From: Sulfurovum sp.
GTDB lineage: Bacteria > Campylobacterota > Campylobacteria > Campylobacterales > Sulfurovaceae
Length of the DNA: 37,566 nucleotides
Reading direction: 5' to 3'
Assembly (NCBI GenBank): GCA_026996325.1
Contig: JALWLU010000036.1
Span: 1 to 37,566 of the forward strand
In this document: positions 5,901-13,799 of the stretch, in pieces
Layout of the letters: each line of letters opens with the position of its first letter
How positions within the stretch are numbered: the stretch's first letter is position 1
The notes under the pieces: model-generated
What the model was told of the DNA's origin: nothing
The model's database searches: none
What the model saw: only the letters and a program-made list of their open reading frames with translations
Program-made: the position numbers and the translations under genes

Positions 5901-7214
5901 ATGTCAAAAAAACTACACCTTGTCAGCCTTGGCTGTACCAAGAACCTTGTCGACTCGGAAGTGATGCTCGGACGCCTTCAGGAGTATGAGATCACCGACG
6001 ACAACACCGAAGCGGATGTGATCATCGTCAACACCTGCGGCTTCATCGATGCGGCAAAGGAGGAGAGCATCAACACCGTGCTCAACCTCCACGACGAACG
6101 CAAAAAAAACTCCGTGCTTGTAATGGCAGGCTGCCTCTCGGAGCGCTACAAAGAGGAGTTGATGCAGGAGCTTCCCGAAATCGACATCTTCACCGGGGTG
6201 GGCGACTATGAAAAGATCGATGCACTGATTGCCAAGAAGCAGAGCACTTTCTCTCCGGAGGTCTATCTCGCCACTGAAGAGAGCGGCAGGGTCATCACAG
6301 GCTCGAACTACCACGCCTACATCAAGATAGCCGAAGGGTGCAACCAGCAGTGCAGCTTCTGCGCCATTCCAAGCTTCAAGGGCAAGCTCCACTCACGCAG
6401 CCTCGAGTCGATCGTCAAAGAGGTGAGCATGCTGGCAGAGAACGGCTTTTTTGACTTCTCGTTCATCTCTCAGGACAGCTCCAGCTACGGACGCGACATG
6501 GGACTCAAAGATGGTCTGCGCGATCTCATCAAAGCCGTAGAAGGTATTGAGGGGGTACGAAGCGCACGCATTCTCTACCTCTACCCCTCTACGACCACCT
6601 TCGAACTCATCGACGATATCGCCGACTCGAAGATCTTTCAGACCTACTACGACATGCCCATCCAGCATATCGACGACCGTGTGCTAAAAACAATGAAGCG
6701 CGGCTTTGGCGAAAAGCAGACCATTGCCCTGCTTGAGCATATGAAGCGCAAACCGGATGCTTTCATCCGCACTTCCGTCATCGCAGGACACCCGGGAGAG
6801 AGTGAGGAGAGTTTCGACAAGCTCTGCAGCTTCATGGAGAGCTTCGGCTTCGACCGTTTCAACGTCTTTTCCTACTCCAACGAAGAGAGTACCGCCGCCT
6901 ACACGATGGAGCAGCTGCCGCAGGAGGTCATAGAAGCGCGCACCCTGAAACTGGGAGAAATTGCAGAAAAGACGACAAAAGCCTCCCTTGAAAAGATGGT
7001 CGGCAAAACCGTGGAACTTGTTATCGACGGCGAAAGCGACGAACACGAATTCCTCCTCTCCGCTCGCCCCCTGCAGTGGGCAGTCGACATCGACGGCGAA
7101 GTGCTCATCAACGACACCAACGACCTGCCGGTCACCTACGGGAAGGTGTATAAGGCAAAGATCACAGAGTTGGCTGGCATGCAGCTGCTTGCGACGCTCA
7201 TCAGTGAAGCCTAA
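5901..7214 (+). CDS. rimO: Ribosomal protein uS12 methylthiotransferase RimO
   Basis: RimO is a radical-SAM enzyme that adds a methylthio group to the conserved aspartate of ribosomal protein S12. The 437-residue protein has three parts: an N-terminal UPF0004 domain with cluster cysteines C12, C46 and C78 (LGCTKNLVDSE, NTCGFID, AGCLSERY), a radical-SAM core with C147, C151 and C154 (EGCNQQCSFCAIP), and a C-terminal TRAM domain from about residue 370. The opening VSLGCTKNLVDSE is characteristic of RimO rather than MiaB. The ATG at 5901 follows an AT-rich leader without a strong Shine-Dalgarno. In Campylobacter rimO lies next to tilS; here a MntA-HepT pair separates the two. Confidence 0.96.
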   Translation: MSKKLHLVSLGCTKNLVDSEVMLGRLQEYEITDDNTEADVIIVNTCGFIDAAKEESINTVLNLHDERKKNSVLVMAGCLSERYKEELMQELPEIDIFTGVGDYEKIDALIAKKQSTFSPEVYLATEESGRVITGSNYHAYIKIAEGCNQQCSFCAIPSFKGKLHSRSLESIVKEVSMLAENGFFDFSFISQDSSSYGRDMGLKDGLRDLIKAVEGIEGVRSARILYLYPSTTTFELIDDIADSKIFQTYYDMPIQHIDDRVLKTMKRGFGEKQTIALLEHMKRKPDAFIRTSVIAGHPGESEESFDKLCSFMESFGFDRFNVFSYSNEESTAAYTMEQLPQEVIEARTLKLGEIAEKTTKASLEKMVGKTVELVIDGESDEHEFLLSARPLQWAVDIDGEVLINDTNDLPVTYGKVYKAKITELAGMQLLATLISEA

Positions 7215-7313
7215 ATATCTGTAAAGGGGGCGTCCCCGGACAAGACCAAAAGCAGATGCACAAATCATAAAAATACATCTAAAAAACACTTCCCAAATCA
7301 ATACCGTGAAATA

Positions 7314-7322
7314 TGCTATAAT
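7314..7322 (+). promoter_or_regulatory. Extended -10 promoter of mntA-hepT
   Basis: TGC-TATAAT ends 26 bases before the mntA ATG, with AGAGGAAA as ribosome binding site at 7335-7342. Confidence 0.6.
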
Positions 7323-7348
7323 TTTCAAAAAGAGAAGAGGAAACGGGC

Positions 7349-7648
7349 ATGACGACACGTGACGAGATTCTAACCTACCTTGCAGAGCATAAAGATGTGT
7401 TTGCAAAAGAGTACGGTATTGTCAAAATCGGTCTGTTTGGCTCCTTTGGTAGAGGTGATGCCAACGAGACAAGCGATATCGACCTTCTCATAGAGCTTCA
7501 AAAAGGATTAGAGCATATCTATGAAAAGAAGCGAAACTTCAAAACACGGTTAGAGTCTCATTTCAATCGGCCTGTCGATATTGCACGGGAGAAGTATCTT
7601 ACGCACCGTGCCAGAAATGCGATCAACCAAGACCTCATCTATGTCTAA
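7349..7648 (+). CDS. mntA: MntA-type antitoxin nucleotidyltransferase
   Basis: A 99-residue minimal nucleotidyltransferase with GLFGSFGRGDANETSDIDLL: GSFGRG at residues 31-36, metal ligands D43 and D45, and a third acidic residue D77 in RPVDIA. In characterised MntA-HepT systems this protein is the antitoxin and adds AMP groups to the HepT toxin, blocking its RNase activity. It overlaps the following hepT by 8 bp. The pair has its own promoter and lies between rimO and tilS, genes that are neighbours in Campylobacter, so it looks like an accessory insertion. ATG 7349 has a good ribosome binding site. Confidence 0.88.
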   Translation: MTTRDEILTYLAEHKDVFAKEYGIVKIGLFGSFGRGDANETSDIDLLIELQKGLEHIYEKKRNFKTRLESHFNRPVDIAREKYLTHRARNAINQDLIYV

Positions 7649-7979
7649 AGAGCTTCTTGCACTGCAAACCATCCTTGAGTCGGTCGATACGATCTTTCTC
7701 TACTCAAAAGAGAGTTCCACTGCCGACGATTTTTACCACGACCGAAAAAGTTTCGATGCGTGCATGATCCACTTCATCAACATTGGAGAGATGATCGACA
7801 GGATCAGCATGGATTTTCGCGACTCTCATTCCGAAGTGCCCTGGCAGGAGATCAAAAATTTTCGCAATATCGTTGCCCATAACTATTTCGGTATAGATGC
7901 GGAAGAGATCTGGGATATTATCGAACACCATCTACCTGAGCTGAAAACCAATATTAAATCTTTGATACATACATTATGA
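7641..7979 (+). CDS. hepT: HepT-type toxin (HEPN RNase)
   Basis: A 112-residue all-alpha HEPN protein. The catalytic R-X4-H motif and the modified tyrosine are intact as RNIVAHNY (R75, H80, Y82). HepT cleaves RNA when free; the partner MntA modifies the tyrosine of the RX4HXY motif. The ATG at 7641 overlaps the last 8 bp of mntA, giving tight translational coupling. An upstream in-frame start at 7581 would lie well inside mntA and lacks a ribosome binding site, so it is rejected. The intact catalytic residues suggest a working system. Confidence 0.88.
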   Translation: MSKELLALQTILESVDTIFLYSKESSTADDFYHDRKSFDACMIHFINIGEMIDRISMDFRDSHSEVPWQEIKNFRNIVAHNYFGIDAEEIWDIIEHHLPELKTNIKSLIHTL

Positions 7980-8011
7980 TCTCTATCTCCAACACTAAAA
8001 CAGATAAAGCA

Positions 8012-8017
8012 TATAAT
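8012..8017 (+). promoter_or_regulatory. -10 element immediately before tilS
   Basis: A consensus TATAAT only three bases from the ATG at 8021. If used, transcription would start at or just after that ATG, so translation would begin further in, perhaps at TTG 8042 or TTG 8084. Confidence 0.4.
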
Positions 8018-8020
8018 TAA

Positions 8021-9055
8021 ATGACTGAAAATAGACTCTCGTTGCTCACTGTTCACTGCTCACTGCTCACTAAAAAAAATTTATTGGCTTTTTCTGCTGG
8101 CATTGACTCTTCCGCCCTCTTCTTTCTCCTCATAGAGAGCAACATCAAATTTGACATCGCCATCGTCGATTACGGCGTGCGGGAGCAGAGCAAAGAGGAG
8201 GTATTGCACGCACAATCTCTGGCAAAAGAGTACAACCTAAAATGTCATACAGCCAACGCACCGCAATTCACGTCACACTTTGAAGAAAATGCCAGAAAAT
8301 TCCGCTACGACTTCTTTGAGTCGCTCATTCATACGTACGGCTATGAGAACCTGCTTACTGCCCATCAGCTCAACGACAGGCTGGAGTGGATGCTGATGCG
8401 GCTTGCCAAGGGTGCGGGAGTGGTGGAGATGACGGGGATGGAGGCTGTAACACCAAAAGAGAACTATACCCTGCTACGCCCCCTGCTTGGCTACAGCAAG
8501 GCAGAGCTGCTGGCCTACCTTGAAGCGAACAACCACCCCTATTTTGTCGATGAGAGCAATAGTGACGAACACTTTGAGCGCAACCGCTTCCGAAAACACT
8601 TCTCCGACCCGCTGATTGACAAATACACAGAGGGGATCAAACGCAGTTTCGACTATCTTGAAGCGGACAGAGAAGAACTTCTTTCAGGCTATGAGATTGT
8701 TTTTGAACACAAGGATCTCCGTCTGCTCAAACTATACAGCCCCGCAGCGAAAACAAGAGCCGTCGATCGCACACTCAAAGCGCTTGGCTACCTCCTCTCC
8801 GCCTCACAGCGTCAGGAGATAGCACAAAGTAACAGCCTTGTGGTTGGACGCAAATGGGCCATTGCACATACCGGCACATACGTTTTCATTTCCCCCTACC
8901 GTACTGCAAATATGCCAAAGGCTTTCAAAGAGAAGTGCAGGGTTCTGAACATACCCTCCAAGATACGCCCCTACCTTTTTGAAGAGGGGATCGACCTGGA
9001 AACAATACGCAGACACGTATTGTTTGGTAAAGAGAGAATAGTGAATAGTGAATAG
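8021..9055 (+). CDS. tilS: tRNA(Ile)-lysidine synthetase TilS
   Basis: TilS converts C34 of the CAU-anticodon tRNA-Ile to lysidine, using ATP, so that it reads AUA. The PP-loop is LLAFSAGIDSSALFF (SAGIDS at residues 25-30, with Ala in place of the usual first Gly), followed by the VDYGVREQS and LLTAHQLNDRLEWMLMRL motifs typical of the family. The frame gives 344 residues. The first 17 or so residues are encoded by four 7-bp repeats (8044-8071) and are unlike TilS N-termini; the last residues and stop codon are made by three GAATAGT repeats (9036-9056). The start is therefore unsure: ATG 8021 lacks a ribosome binding site and abuts a TATAAT. Function is secure. Confidence 0.93.
   Translation: MTENRLSLLTVHCSLLTKKNLLAFSAGIDSSALFFLLIESNIKFDIAIVDYGVREQSKEEVLHAQSLAKEYNLKCHTANAPQFTSHFEENARKFRYDFFESLIHTYGYENLLTAHQLNDRLEWMLMRLAKGAGVVEMTGMEAVTPKENYTLLRPLLGYSKAELLAYLEANNHPYFVDESNSDEHFERNRFRKHFSDPLIDKYTEGIKRSFDYLEADREELLSGYEIVFEHKDLRLLKLYSPAAKTRAVDRTLKALGYLLSASQRQEIAQSNSLVVGRKWAIAHTGTYVFISPYRTANMPKAFKEKCRVLNIPSKIRPYLFEEGIDLETIRRHVLFGKERIVNSE
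8044..8071 (-). repeat. Four heptamer repeats at the tilS 5' end
   Basis: GCTCACT, GTTCACT, GCTCACT, GCTCACT on the plus strand, which read as RTGARNA-family units (GTGAGCA-type) on the minus strand. They are translated within tilS as SLLTVHCSLLT. Confidence 0.85.
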
Positions 9056-9056
9056 T
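9036..9056 (+). repeat. Three GAATAGT heptamers forming the tilS 3' end
   Basis: Three perfect copies of GAATAGT. The tilS stop codon (9053-9055) lies in the third, so the C-terminal residues IVNSE derive from repeat sequence. Confidence 0.85.
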
Positions 9057-9176
9057 GTCGGTATGCATTGCGTCGCAATACTTTTGTTGATGTAGGGTGC
9101 GTAGCCACGCATCTTTTTGAAGTGTTTGTGAAAAATCGCTATTCCGCTGCTCTGCGTCTCTACGGTGCGAGATTTC

Positions 9177-9253
9177 GCACCCTGCGAAAGCAGGAGTCTT
9201 TACGTCTATAAGCCAAACCTACGTCAAGATCCCGGATCGGAGTCCGGGATGAC
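9177..9253. repeat. Two-hairpin dispersed repeat, copy 1
   Basis: A first hairpin around CTGC-GAAA-GCAG (9182-9193) and a second ATCCCGGA / TCCGGGAT (9229-9248) ending in ATGAC. It is a diverged copy of the element at 13723-13799. The remaining intergenic DNA between tilS and the recombinase holds more small palindromes, for example GGTGCGA/TCGCACC at 9164-9181, TGCGT/ACGCA at 9098-9111, and a degenerate heptamer run near 9265-9291. No gene is seen. Confidence 0.7.
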
Positions 9254-9281
9254 AGAACCAAAACTCCTCACTCCTACTTCC

Positions 9282-10121
9282 TCACTCCTCCTTAACAAGC
9301 GGGTGCGCCTTCATATACTCCTGCATCTTCTTGACGCTGCCAAGCTTGGTGTAGACCTGTGTCGTCGCCATCGTTTCATGGCCGAGCAGTTCGCTGACAT
9401 CTGCGATGCGTGCGCCGTGGTTGAGCAGGTGGGTGGCAAAGGAGTGGCGCAGCTGGTGGGGGGTGGCCTTGATGCCCGAAGCCTTGAAGAGTTTGGTCAG
9501 TTTGTAGCGAAGCTGCGCGGCGTTGAGCGGCGCGTTTCCCTTTTCAAAGAGATACTTTTTGGGCTGCGCCTGTGCCTGATGCACCTCCAGAAGTTCCCTG
9601 ATGGCAGGCAGCAGCGGCAGTTCACGCACCTTGTTGCCCTTTCCGTGCACCTGCACCCATTCGGACTTGATATCCTCAAGCTTCAGCGAAGCCAGCTCGG
9701 AGATACGCAGTCCAAGCCCGTAAAGCATCGAGACCAGCAGCTTCTCCTCCACAGTCGCCTTCTCCAGCACCTCATCGATGTAAACCTCTTCAATGGGTTT
9801 TGGAAGGCTTTGCGGTACCTTGATGGATTCATCCCCAATCATTCTGATGTTCAACTGCCGCTGATCCTCAAGATATTTGACAAAGGAGCGCACCGCAGAG
9901 AGTTTCTTGACAATGGTCTTTTTGTTGTTCTTGACGATCTTGAAGCGAAACGGGGTCAGGTCGAGCACCCATACCCCATCCTCTTCATAGAAGTGTGCCG
10001 AGGCAGCCATCTGGGAGAGCGCGATCTCATAGGTCTCCACCGTCACCTCCGTATACCCCCGCACACTCAACAGATAGTCCAGAAAATCCTCAATCCATCC
10101 CCCTAACTCTTCACTCTTCAC
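9282..10121 (-). CDS. Xer-type tyrosine recombinase
   Basis: A 279-residue tyrosine recombinase with a SAM-like N-terminal domain and a complete catalytic set: R139 (GLGLRISEL), K161 (GKGNKVRELPL), H222 and R225 (HQLRHSFATH), H248 (LLGHETMATT) and nucleophile Y257 (QVYTKLG). XerH of Helicobacter and Campylobacter is some 350-360 residues, so this is closer in size to XerC/XerD; I leave the symbol open. It could resolve chromosome dimers or act on islands in trans. The apparent start is a GTG (10119-10121) inside four 7-bp repeats, giving MKSEEL; a start within the repeats elsewhere is possible. The upstream DUF374 gene ends inside the same repeat array, so the two are probably co-transcribed. 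Confidence 0.9.
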   Translation of the reverse strand: MKSEELGGWIEDFLDYLLSVRGYTEVTVETYEIALSQMAASAHFYEEDGVWVLDLTPFRFKIVKNNKKTIVKKLSAVRSFVKYLEDQRQLNIRMIGDESIKVPQSLPKPIEEVYIDEVLEKATVEEKLLVSMLYGLGLRISELASLKLEDIKSEWVQVHGKGNKVRELPLLPAIRELLEVHQAQAQPKKYLFEKGNAPLNAAQLRYKLTKLFKASGIKATPHQLRHSFATHLLNHGARIADVSELLGHETMATTQVYTKLGSVKKMQEYMKAHPLVKEE

Positions 10122-10135
10122 TCTTCACTCTTCAC
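10108..10135 (-). repeat. Four GTGAAGA heptamers at the recombinase start
   Basis: Four perfect TCTTCAC units on the plus strand (GTGAAGA-type on the coding strand). They fill the junction between the DUF374 stop (10135-10137) and the recombinase start, and supply both the GTG start and purine-rich GAAGAG stretches resembling Shine-Dalgarno sequences. Confidence 0.85.
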
Positions 10136-10755
10136 TAAACAATCGTGTGTTCAAGCATCTTCTCTTTCAAAAACACTTTCGCCTCTTCCAGCGTCATCCC
10201 CTCAAGAGAGAGACTCTGAATGTAGAAGTCGATCTTCCCAAAGGGCTTTGGAATGACAAACCTGTCCCAGCTGCCAAGCTGCCAGTAGGCGGATGCCTGG
10301 TAGTTCATTACGAAGATAGGCAGTTTGCTTTTAAGCGCAATGCCGATGGCACCGTCACTCATGCTGTGTCTGGGACCTCTTGGTCCATCAGGAGTGATGA
10401 GTACCTCTTCACCGTCGCGAATACGCTTGAACGCCTGAAGAAGCACCTGTCTTGCGCCCTTTTTGCTCGAGCCCCGAAGTGCGTCGATGCGCAGCAGCTT
10501 CAGCGTGCCGGCAATAAGAGAGCCGTCAAAGTGTGCGGAGATGATGGCCGATGCCTTGTGTCGGGGATGGATTTTCCGGTACGCCTGCGGGCTCATCAGC
10601 AGTTCGGCATGCCAGCAGACACAGACATGCTGACGCTCGTCGATGGGGGTGATGAAGTGAAAGGTCTTGCGGTTGGTGTACCACAGCAGACGCATAATCA
10701 GATAAAAAAGCGGCGGCAGCACCACCGCTCCGAGCTTTCGTGTAAATGCTTTCAT
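10135..10755 (-). CDS. DUF374-family lysophospholipid acyltransferase
   Basis: A 206-residue membrane-associated protein with one N-terminal hydrophobic helix (VVLPPLFYLIMRLLW), then motifs of the DUF374 acyltransferases: CWHAELL, ISAHFDGSLIAGTL, ALRGSSKKGARQ, ITPDGPRGPRH and PIFVMNYQA. The family is related to lysophospholipid and lauroyl acyltransferases; the acceptor is not known from sequence. It lies 2 bp after miaB, and the order DUF374-miaB-HP0268 homologue matches what I recall for H. pylori (HP0270-HP0268). Probably co-transcribed with miaB. Confidence 0.88.
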   Translation of the reverse strand: MKAFTRKLGAVVLPPLFYLIMRLLWYTNRKTFHFITPIDERQHVCVCWHAELLMSPQAYRKIHPRHKASAIISAHFDGSLIAGTLKLLRIDALRGSSKKGARQVLLQAFKRIRDGEEVLITPDGPRGPRHSMSDGAIGIALKSKLPIFVMNYQASAYWQLGSWDRFVIPKPFGKIDFYIQSLSLEGMTLEEAKVFLKEKMLEHTIV

Positions 10756-10757
10756 CG

Positions 10758-12065
10758 TTACAATCCGCTGAGGAGCACTCCGTCAAGCGCACCGCGTGAA
10801 GTCTTGACGATCTTCACATCGGCGATCTTCCCAAGCAGCTCTTCGCTGCCCTCGACAAAGACCAGTTTGCCGTCGTCACTGCGTCCTGCGACACGGTTGC
10901 CGGGTTTGAGCTCCTCAAAGTAGACCTTGTGCATCTTTCCAAGCTGTGCGTCCATAATCTCGTCAAGGATCTCCGTATGGCGTTTTTGCAGTCTTGTCAG
11001 ACGTGCAGAGGCCACCTCGTCGGGTACCTGGTTGTCGTAGGTTGCCGCTTCGGTATGGGGGCGCGGGGAGTATTTGAAAGAGAAGAGCTGATCGAAGCGC
11101 ACTTTTTCCAGCACATCCATCGTATCTTCGAAGTCCGCATCGCTCTCTCCGGGGAAGCCCACGATGATGTCCGTAGAGATGGCAGCTTCCGGACAGAGGG
11201 TGCGAATCTTCTCACAGCGGTTGAGGAACCACTCTTTGGTATAGCCCCTTTTCATCGCCTTTAGAAGCTCTGTCGAACCGCTCTGCAGCGGTACATGAAT
11301 CTGCTTGCAGATCTTCGGGTTGGAGGCGAACTCCTCGAGGAAGGCGTCATCCATATGCAGCGGATGGGGAGAGGTGAAACGGATACGCTCCAGCCCCTCG
11401 ATAGCTGAAATCTTTTGCAAGAGTCCTGTAAAGTCGATCTTCTCCTCAGCAGCGCCGAAACGTCTGCCGTAATTGTTGACGTTCTGCCCCAGCAACATCA
11501 CCTCTTTGGCACCGCTTTCGACCGCTTTGGTGATCTCCTGTACCAGAAGATTGCTGGGGATGGAGATCTCGTCACCGCGCGTTGCGGGAACGATGCAGAA
11601 TGTACACGCCTTGTCGCAGCCGATGGAGATGTTCACCATCGCTTTGAAGGGATTGGTGCGGTACTCGCCAAAGGCGTAGGTACTCTCGTCATAGTCGGTA
11701 CTCACTTCGACGGCATGTTTTTTCTCCACCACTTCGGTGATCTTGGAGACGTTGCGTGCCCCCAGTACAAAATCGACTGATGGGGCACGCTTGATGATCT
11801 CTTCACCCAGATGGCTTGCAGTACAGCCTGCCACGCCTATCTTGGCACCCTCTTTTTTCTTTTTGTTGAAGACCCCTATCTCGGAAAAGAGCTTCGCTAC
11901 GGGCTTTTCACGCACCGAACAGGTGTTGATGATGATCAGATCCGCCTCTTCAAGCGTTTCGGTCAGTTCATAATCCTCTTTGGTACTCAGCTCGGCGATC
12001 ATATGCTCCGTGTCACGCACGTTCATGGCACACCCAAGCGTTTCGATAAACAGTTTTTTACTCAT
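10758..12065 (-). CDS. miaB: tRNA-2-methylthio-N6-dimethylallyladenosine synthase MiaB
   Basis: A radical-SAM methylthiotransferase that converts i6A37 to ms2i6A37 in tRNAs reading U-starting codons. The 435 residues include the N-terminal cluster cysteines C12, C49 and C81, the radical-SAM cysteines C150, C154 and C157 ([12 protein letters not shown]) and a C-terminal TRAM domain. The start [15 protein letters not shown] separates it from RimO. Its substrate i6A is made by MiaA, also in this window (24786-25679). It is followed closely by the DUF374 gene. The start codon at 12065 agrees with family alignments. Confidence 0.96.
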   Translation of the reverse strand: MSKKLFIETLGCAMNVRDTEHMIAELSTKEDYELTETLEEADLIIINTCSVREKPVAKLFSEIGVFNKKKKEGAKIGVAGCTASHLGEEIIKRAPSVDFVLGARNVSKITEVVEKKHAVEVSTDYDESTYAFGEYRTNPFKAMVNISIGCDKACTFCIVPATRGDEISIPSNLLVQEITKAVESGAKEVMLLGQNVNNYGRRFGAAEEKIDFTGLLQKISAIEGLERIRFTSPHPLHMDDAFLEEFASNPKICKQIHVPLQSGSTELLKAMKRGYTKEWFLNRCEKIRTLCPEAAISTDIIVGFPGESDADFEDTMDVLEKVRFDQLFSFKYSPRPHTEAATYDNQVPDEVASARLTRLQKRHTEILDEIMDAQLGKMHKVYFEELKPGNRVAGRSDDGKLVFVEGSEELLGKIADVKIVKTSRGALDGVLLSGL

Positions 12066-12146
12066 TTGATATACTCGTTTTGAAGGGGATGGTTGGATAG
12101 TTTGTTAAAGAAAGAAAAAGATAGAAAGCGCACAAAGGCACCTTCT

Positions 12147-12386
12147 TTACACAATGATATGTACTTCGTAGATATATTCATTGTCGTCAAGACCGTACTT
12201 GACCTCTCTCATATAGACCGAGTAGCCCTTCTCTTCGAAATATTCGATCATCTCTTTAAGCTCTTTGTGTGAGTTGTCTTTGTCAAAATAGAAGATGGAG
12301 CGGTTTGAGAGTTCATCTTCGATCTTTTTGAGCTCTATGCTTTTGGGCTTCGCTTTCAGCGTGGTTCTCGCCAGTTTCAGTTTCAT
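12147..12386 (-). CDS. HP0268-like small protein
   Basis: A 79-residue protein beginning MKLKLARTT, with IELKKIEDELSNRSIFYFD in the middle and YEVHIIV at the end. Length and pattern agree with H. pylori HP0268, an alpha/beta protein reported to have nuclease activity in vitro; its biological role is unclear. The ATG at 12386 is chosen over the more upstream start at 12410 because AAAGGA lies eight bases before it and the homologue starts there. Its place beside miaB is as I recall it in H. pylori. It is divergent from nusA. Confidence 0.8.
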   Translation of the reverse strand: MKLKLARTTLKAKPKSIELKKIEDELSNRSIFYFDKDNSHKELKEMIEYFEEKGYSVYMREVKYGLDDNEYIYEVHIIV

Positions 12387-12471
12387 TGAGTCGTCCTTTA
12401 TAGTCGTCACTTTTCGTTATGCATGCTATTTTGACTGATTATACTTTATTTTCAGTAAAGGTTTGGTTAGC

Positions 12472-12477
12472 TATAAT
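12472..12477 (+). promoter_or_regulatory. -10 element for nusA
   Basis: TATAAT in the context GCTATAATTTT, about 100 bases before the nusA ATG. The same local sequence precedes tRNA-Phe. The long leader (12484-12575) has no obvious ORF. Confidence 0.45.
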
Positions 12478-12575
12478 TTTATACTTCAAAACGAGACCCT
12501 CCCAGACGTACTTGACACTGTTATGTTACCTCTTGTAGCGGCAGGATTGAAGCGTAACCATAGAAGGATTTTGCA

Positions 12576-13706
12576 ATGGAAAAAATACTCGATATCATCG
12601 AAGCGATCGCACACGAAAAGAATATTTCAAGAGAGAATGCCATAGAAGCGTTCAAAGATGCCCTGATCAATACGGCAAAGAGACTGACAACACCCTCGAG
12701 TGACTTTGAGGTGATCATCGACAACGACACGAAGACATACAGTGTCAACAAGGTTATCACTGTCGTACCCGACGATGACGAGAGACTCGAGGAGGAACCC
12801 GATAGCTACATCCCCCTGAGTGAAGCCAAGGAGTTCGACGACTCCATCGAAGTGGGCGATCAGCTTAAAGAGGAGTTCGTGCTTGAAGATTACGGCCGTA
12901 CCGCTTCAGCGAACCTCTTCAGAGAACTCGAATACCACGTACAAAGACGTATCGAGCAGGACCTTTTCGAAAAATACAGAGAGAAGGTCGGCACGGTGAT
13001 GCTGGGAACTGTCAACCGTATTGACAACGAAGACAACACCCATGTCGAAATCGGTGAGCTGAAGGGAATCATGTCACGAAGAAACCGTATCAAGGGTGAA
13101 ACCTTCAAGCGCGGCGATACCATCAGGGCGCTCCTTCGCTACGTCAGCGTCGATCCACAGTACGGACTCTTCCTTGAACTGACACGTACCTCTCCAAAGT
13201 TCCTTGAGGCGCTAATGGCAAATGAGGTACCGGAGATCGCCGACGGCATTGTAGAGATCGTCGCTGCTGCAAGAATCCCGGGAGAGCGGGCGAAGATCGC
13301 GCTCAAGACTGATCAGATGAACGTTGATCCTATCGGGGCGGCTGTCGGTGTCAAAGGGGTACGTATCAACGCGGTAAGCGAAGAGCTCAACGGAGAGAAT
13401 ATCGACTGTATCGAGTACTCTCCTATTCCGGAGATCTTCATCACCAGAGCGCTCTCACCGGCGATCACGCAGAACATTAAGGTTGATGCAGAAGCGAAGA
13501 AAGCCGTTGTCGACATCACAGGAGACCAGAAAGCCAAGGCAATTGGAAAAAGTGGTATCAACATCCGCCTTGCGTCGATGCTGACAGGCTACGATATTGA
13601 ATTGAATGAAGTTGAGGGTATTACAGAAAGACAGAGCGAAGGTGGCAGCACCGCCGAACCAGAGAAGACTACCGATACTGCGGCACTTGAAAGCCTGTTT
13701 AAGTAA
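12576..13706 (+). CDS. nusA: Transcription termination/antitermination factor NusA
   Basis: NusA binds RNA polymerase and nascent RNA and modulates pausing, termination and antitermination. The 376-residue protein has the N-terminal polymerase-binding domain (MEKILDIIEAIAHEKNIS), an S1 domain at about residues 135-200 (VGTVMLGTVNRIDNED), and two KH domains (GERAKIALK through VKGVRINAVSEELNGENIDCIEYS, and AKAIGKSGINIRLASMLTGYDIEL). It lacks the C-terminal acidic repeats of E. coli NusA, as usual outside Gammaproteobacteria. AAGGA at 12564-12568 fixes the start. The gene stands alone and is followed by a dispersed repeat. Confidence 0.96.
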   Translation: MEKILDIIEAIAHEKNISRENAIEAFKDALINTAKRLTTPSSDFEVIIDNDTKTYSVNKVITVVPDDDERLEEEPDSYIPLSEAKEFDDSIEVGDQLKEEFVLEDYGRTASANLFRELEYHVQRRIEQDLFEKYREKVGTVMLGTVNRIDNEDNTHVEIGELKGIMSRRNRIKGETFKRGDTIRALLRYVSVDPQYGLFLELTRTSPKFLEALMANEVPEIADGIVEIVAAARIPGERAKIALKTDQMNVDPIGAAVGVKGVRINAVSEELNGENIDCIEYSPIPEIFITRALSPAITQNIKVDAEAKKAVVDITGDQKAKAIGKSGINIRLASMLTGYDIELNEVEGITERQSEGGSTAEPEKTTDTAALESLFK

Positions 13707-13722
13707 GAAAAGCTTAAACTTC

Positions 13723-13799
13723 GTCATTCCTGCGAAAGCAGGAATCCTTGCATCAATTAGTTGAAAAGCTTCAAGATCCCGGATCAAGTCCGGGATGAC
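13723..13799. repeat. Two-hairpin dispersed repeat, copy 2
   Basis: A 77-bp element from GTCAT to ATGAC. Hairpin 1 is ATTCCTGC-GAAA-GCAGGAAT (13726-13745); hairpin 2 is ATCCCGGA / TCCGGGAT (13776-13796). It is preceded by AAGCTTAAACT, as is the copy at 25823-25899. It may also serve as terminator for nusA. Confidence 0.85.

Noticed and set aside
5901-7214. A second MiaB
   Set aside because: The N-terminal VSLGCTKNLVDSE pattern and overall sequence fit RimO; the true MiaB is at 10758-12065.
9165-10106. Plus-strand ORF of 313 residues opposite the recombinase
   Set aside because: The minus strand encodes a complete catalytic tyrosine recombinase; the plus frame begins in a dispersed repeat.
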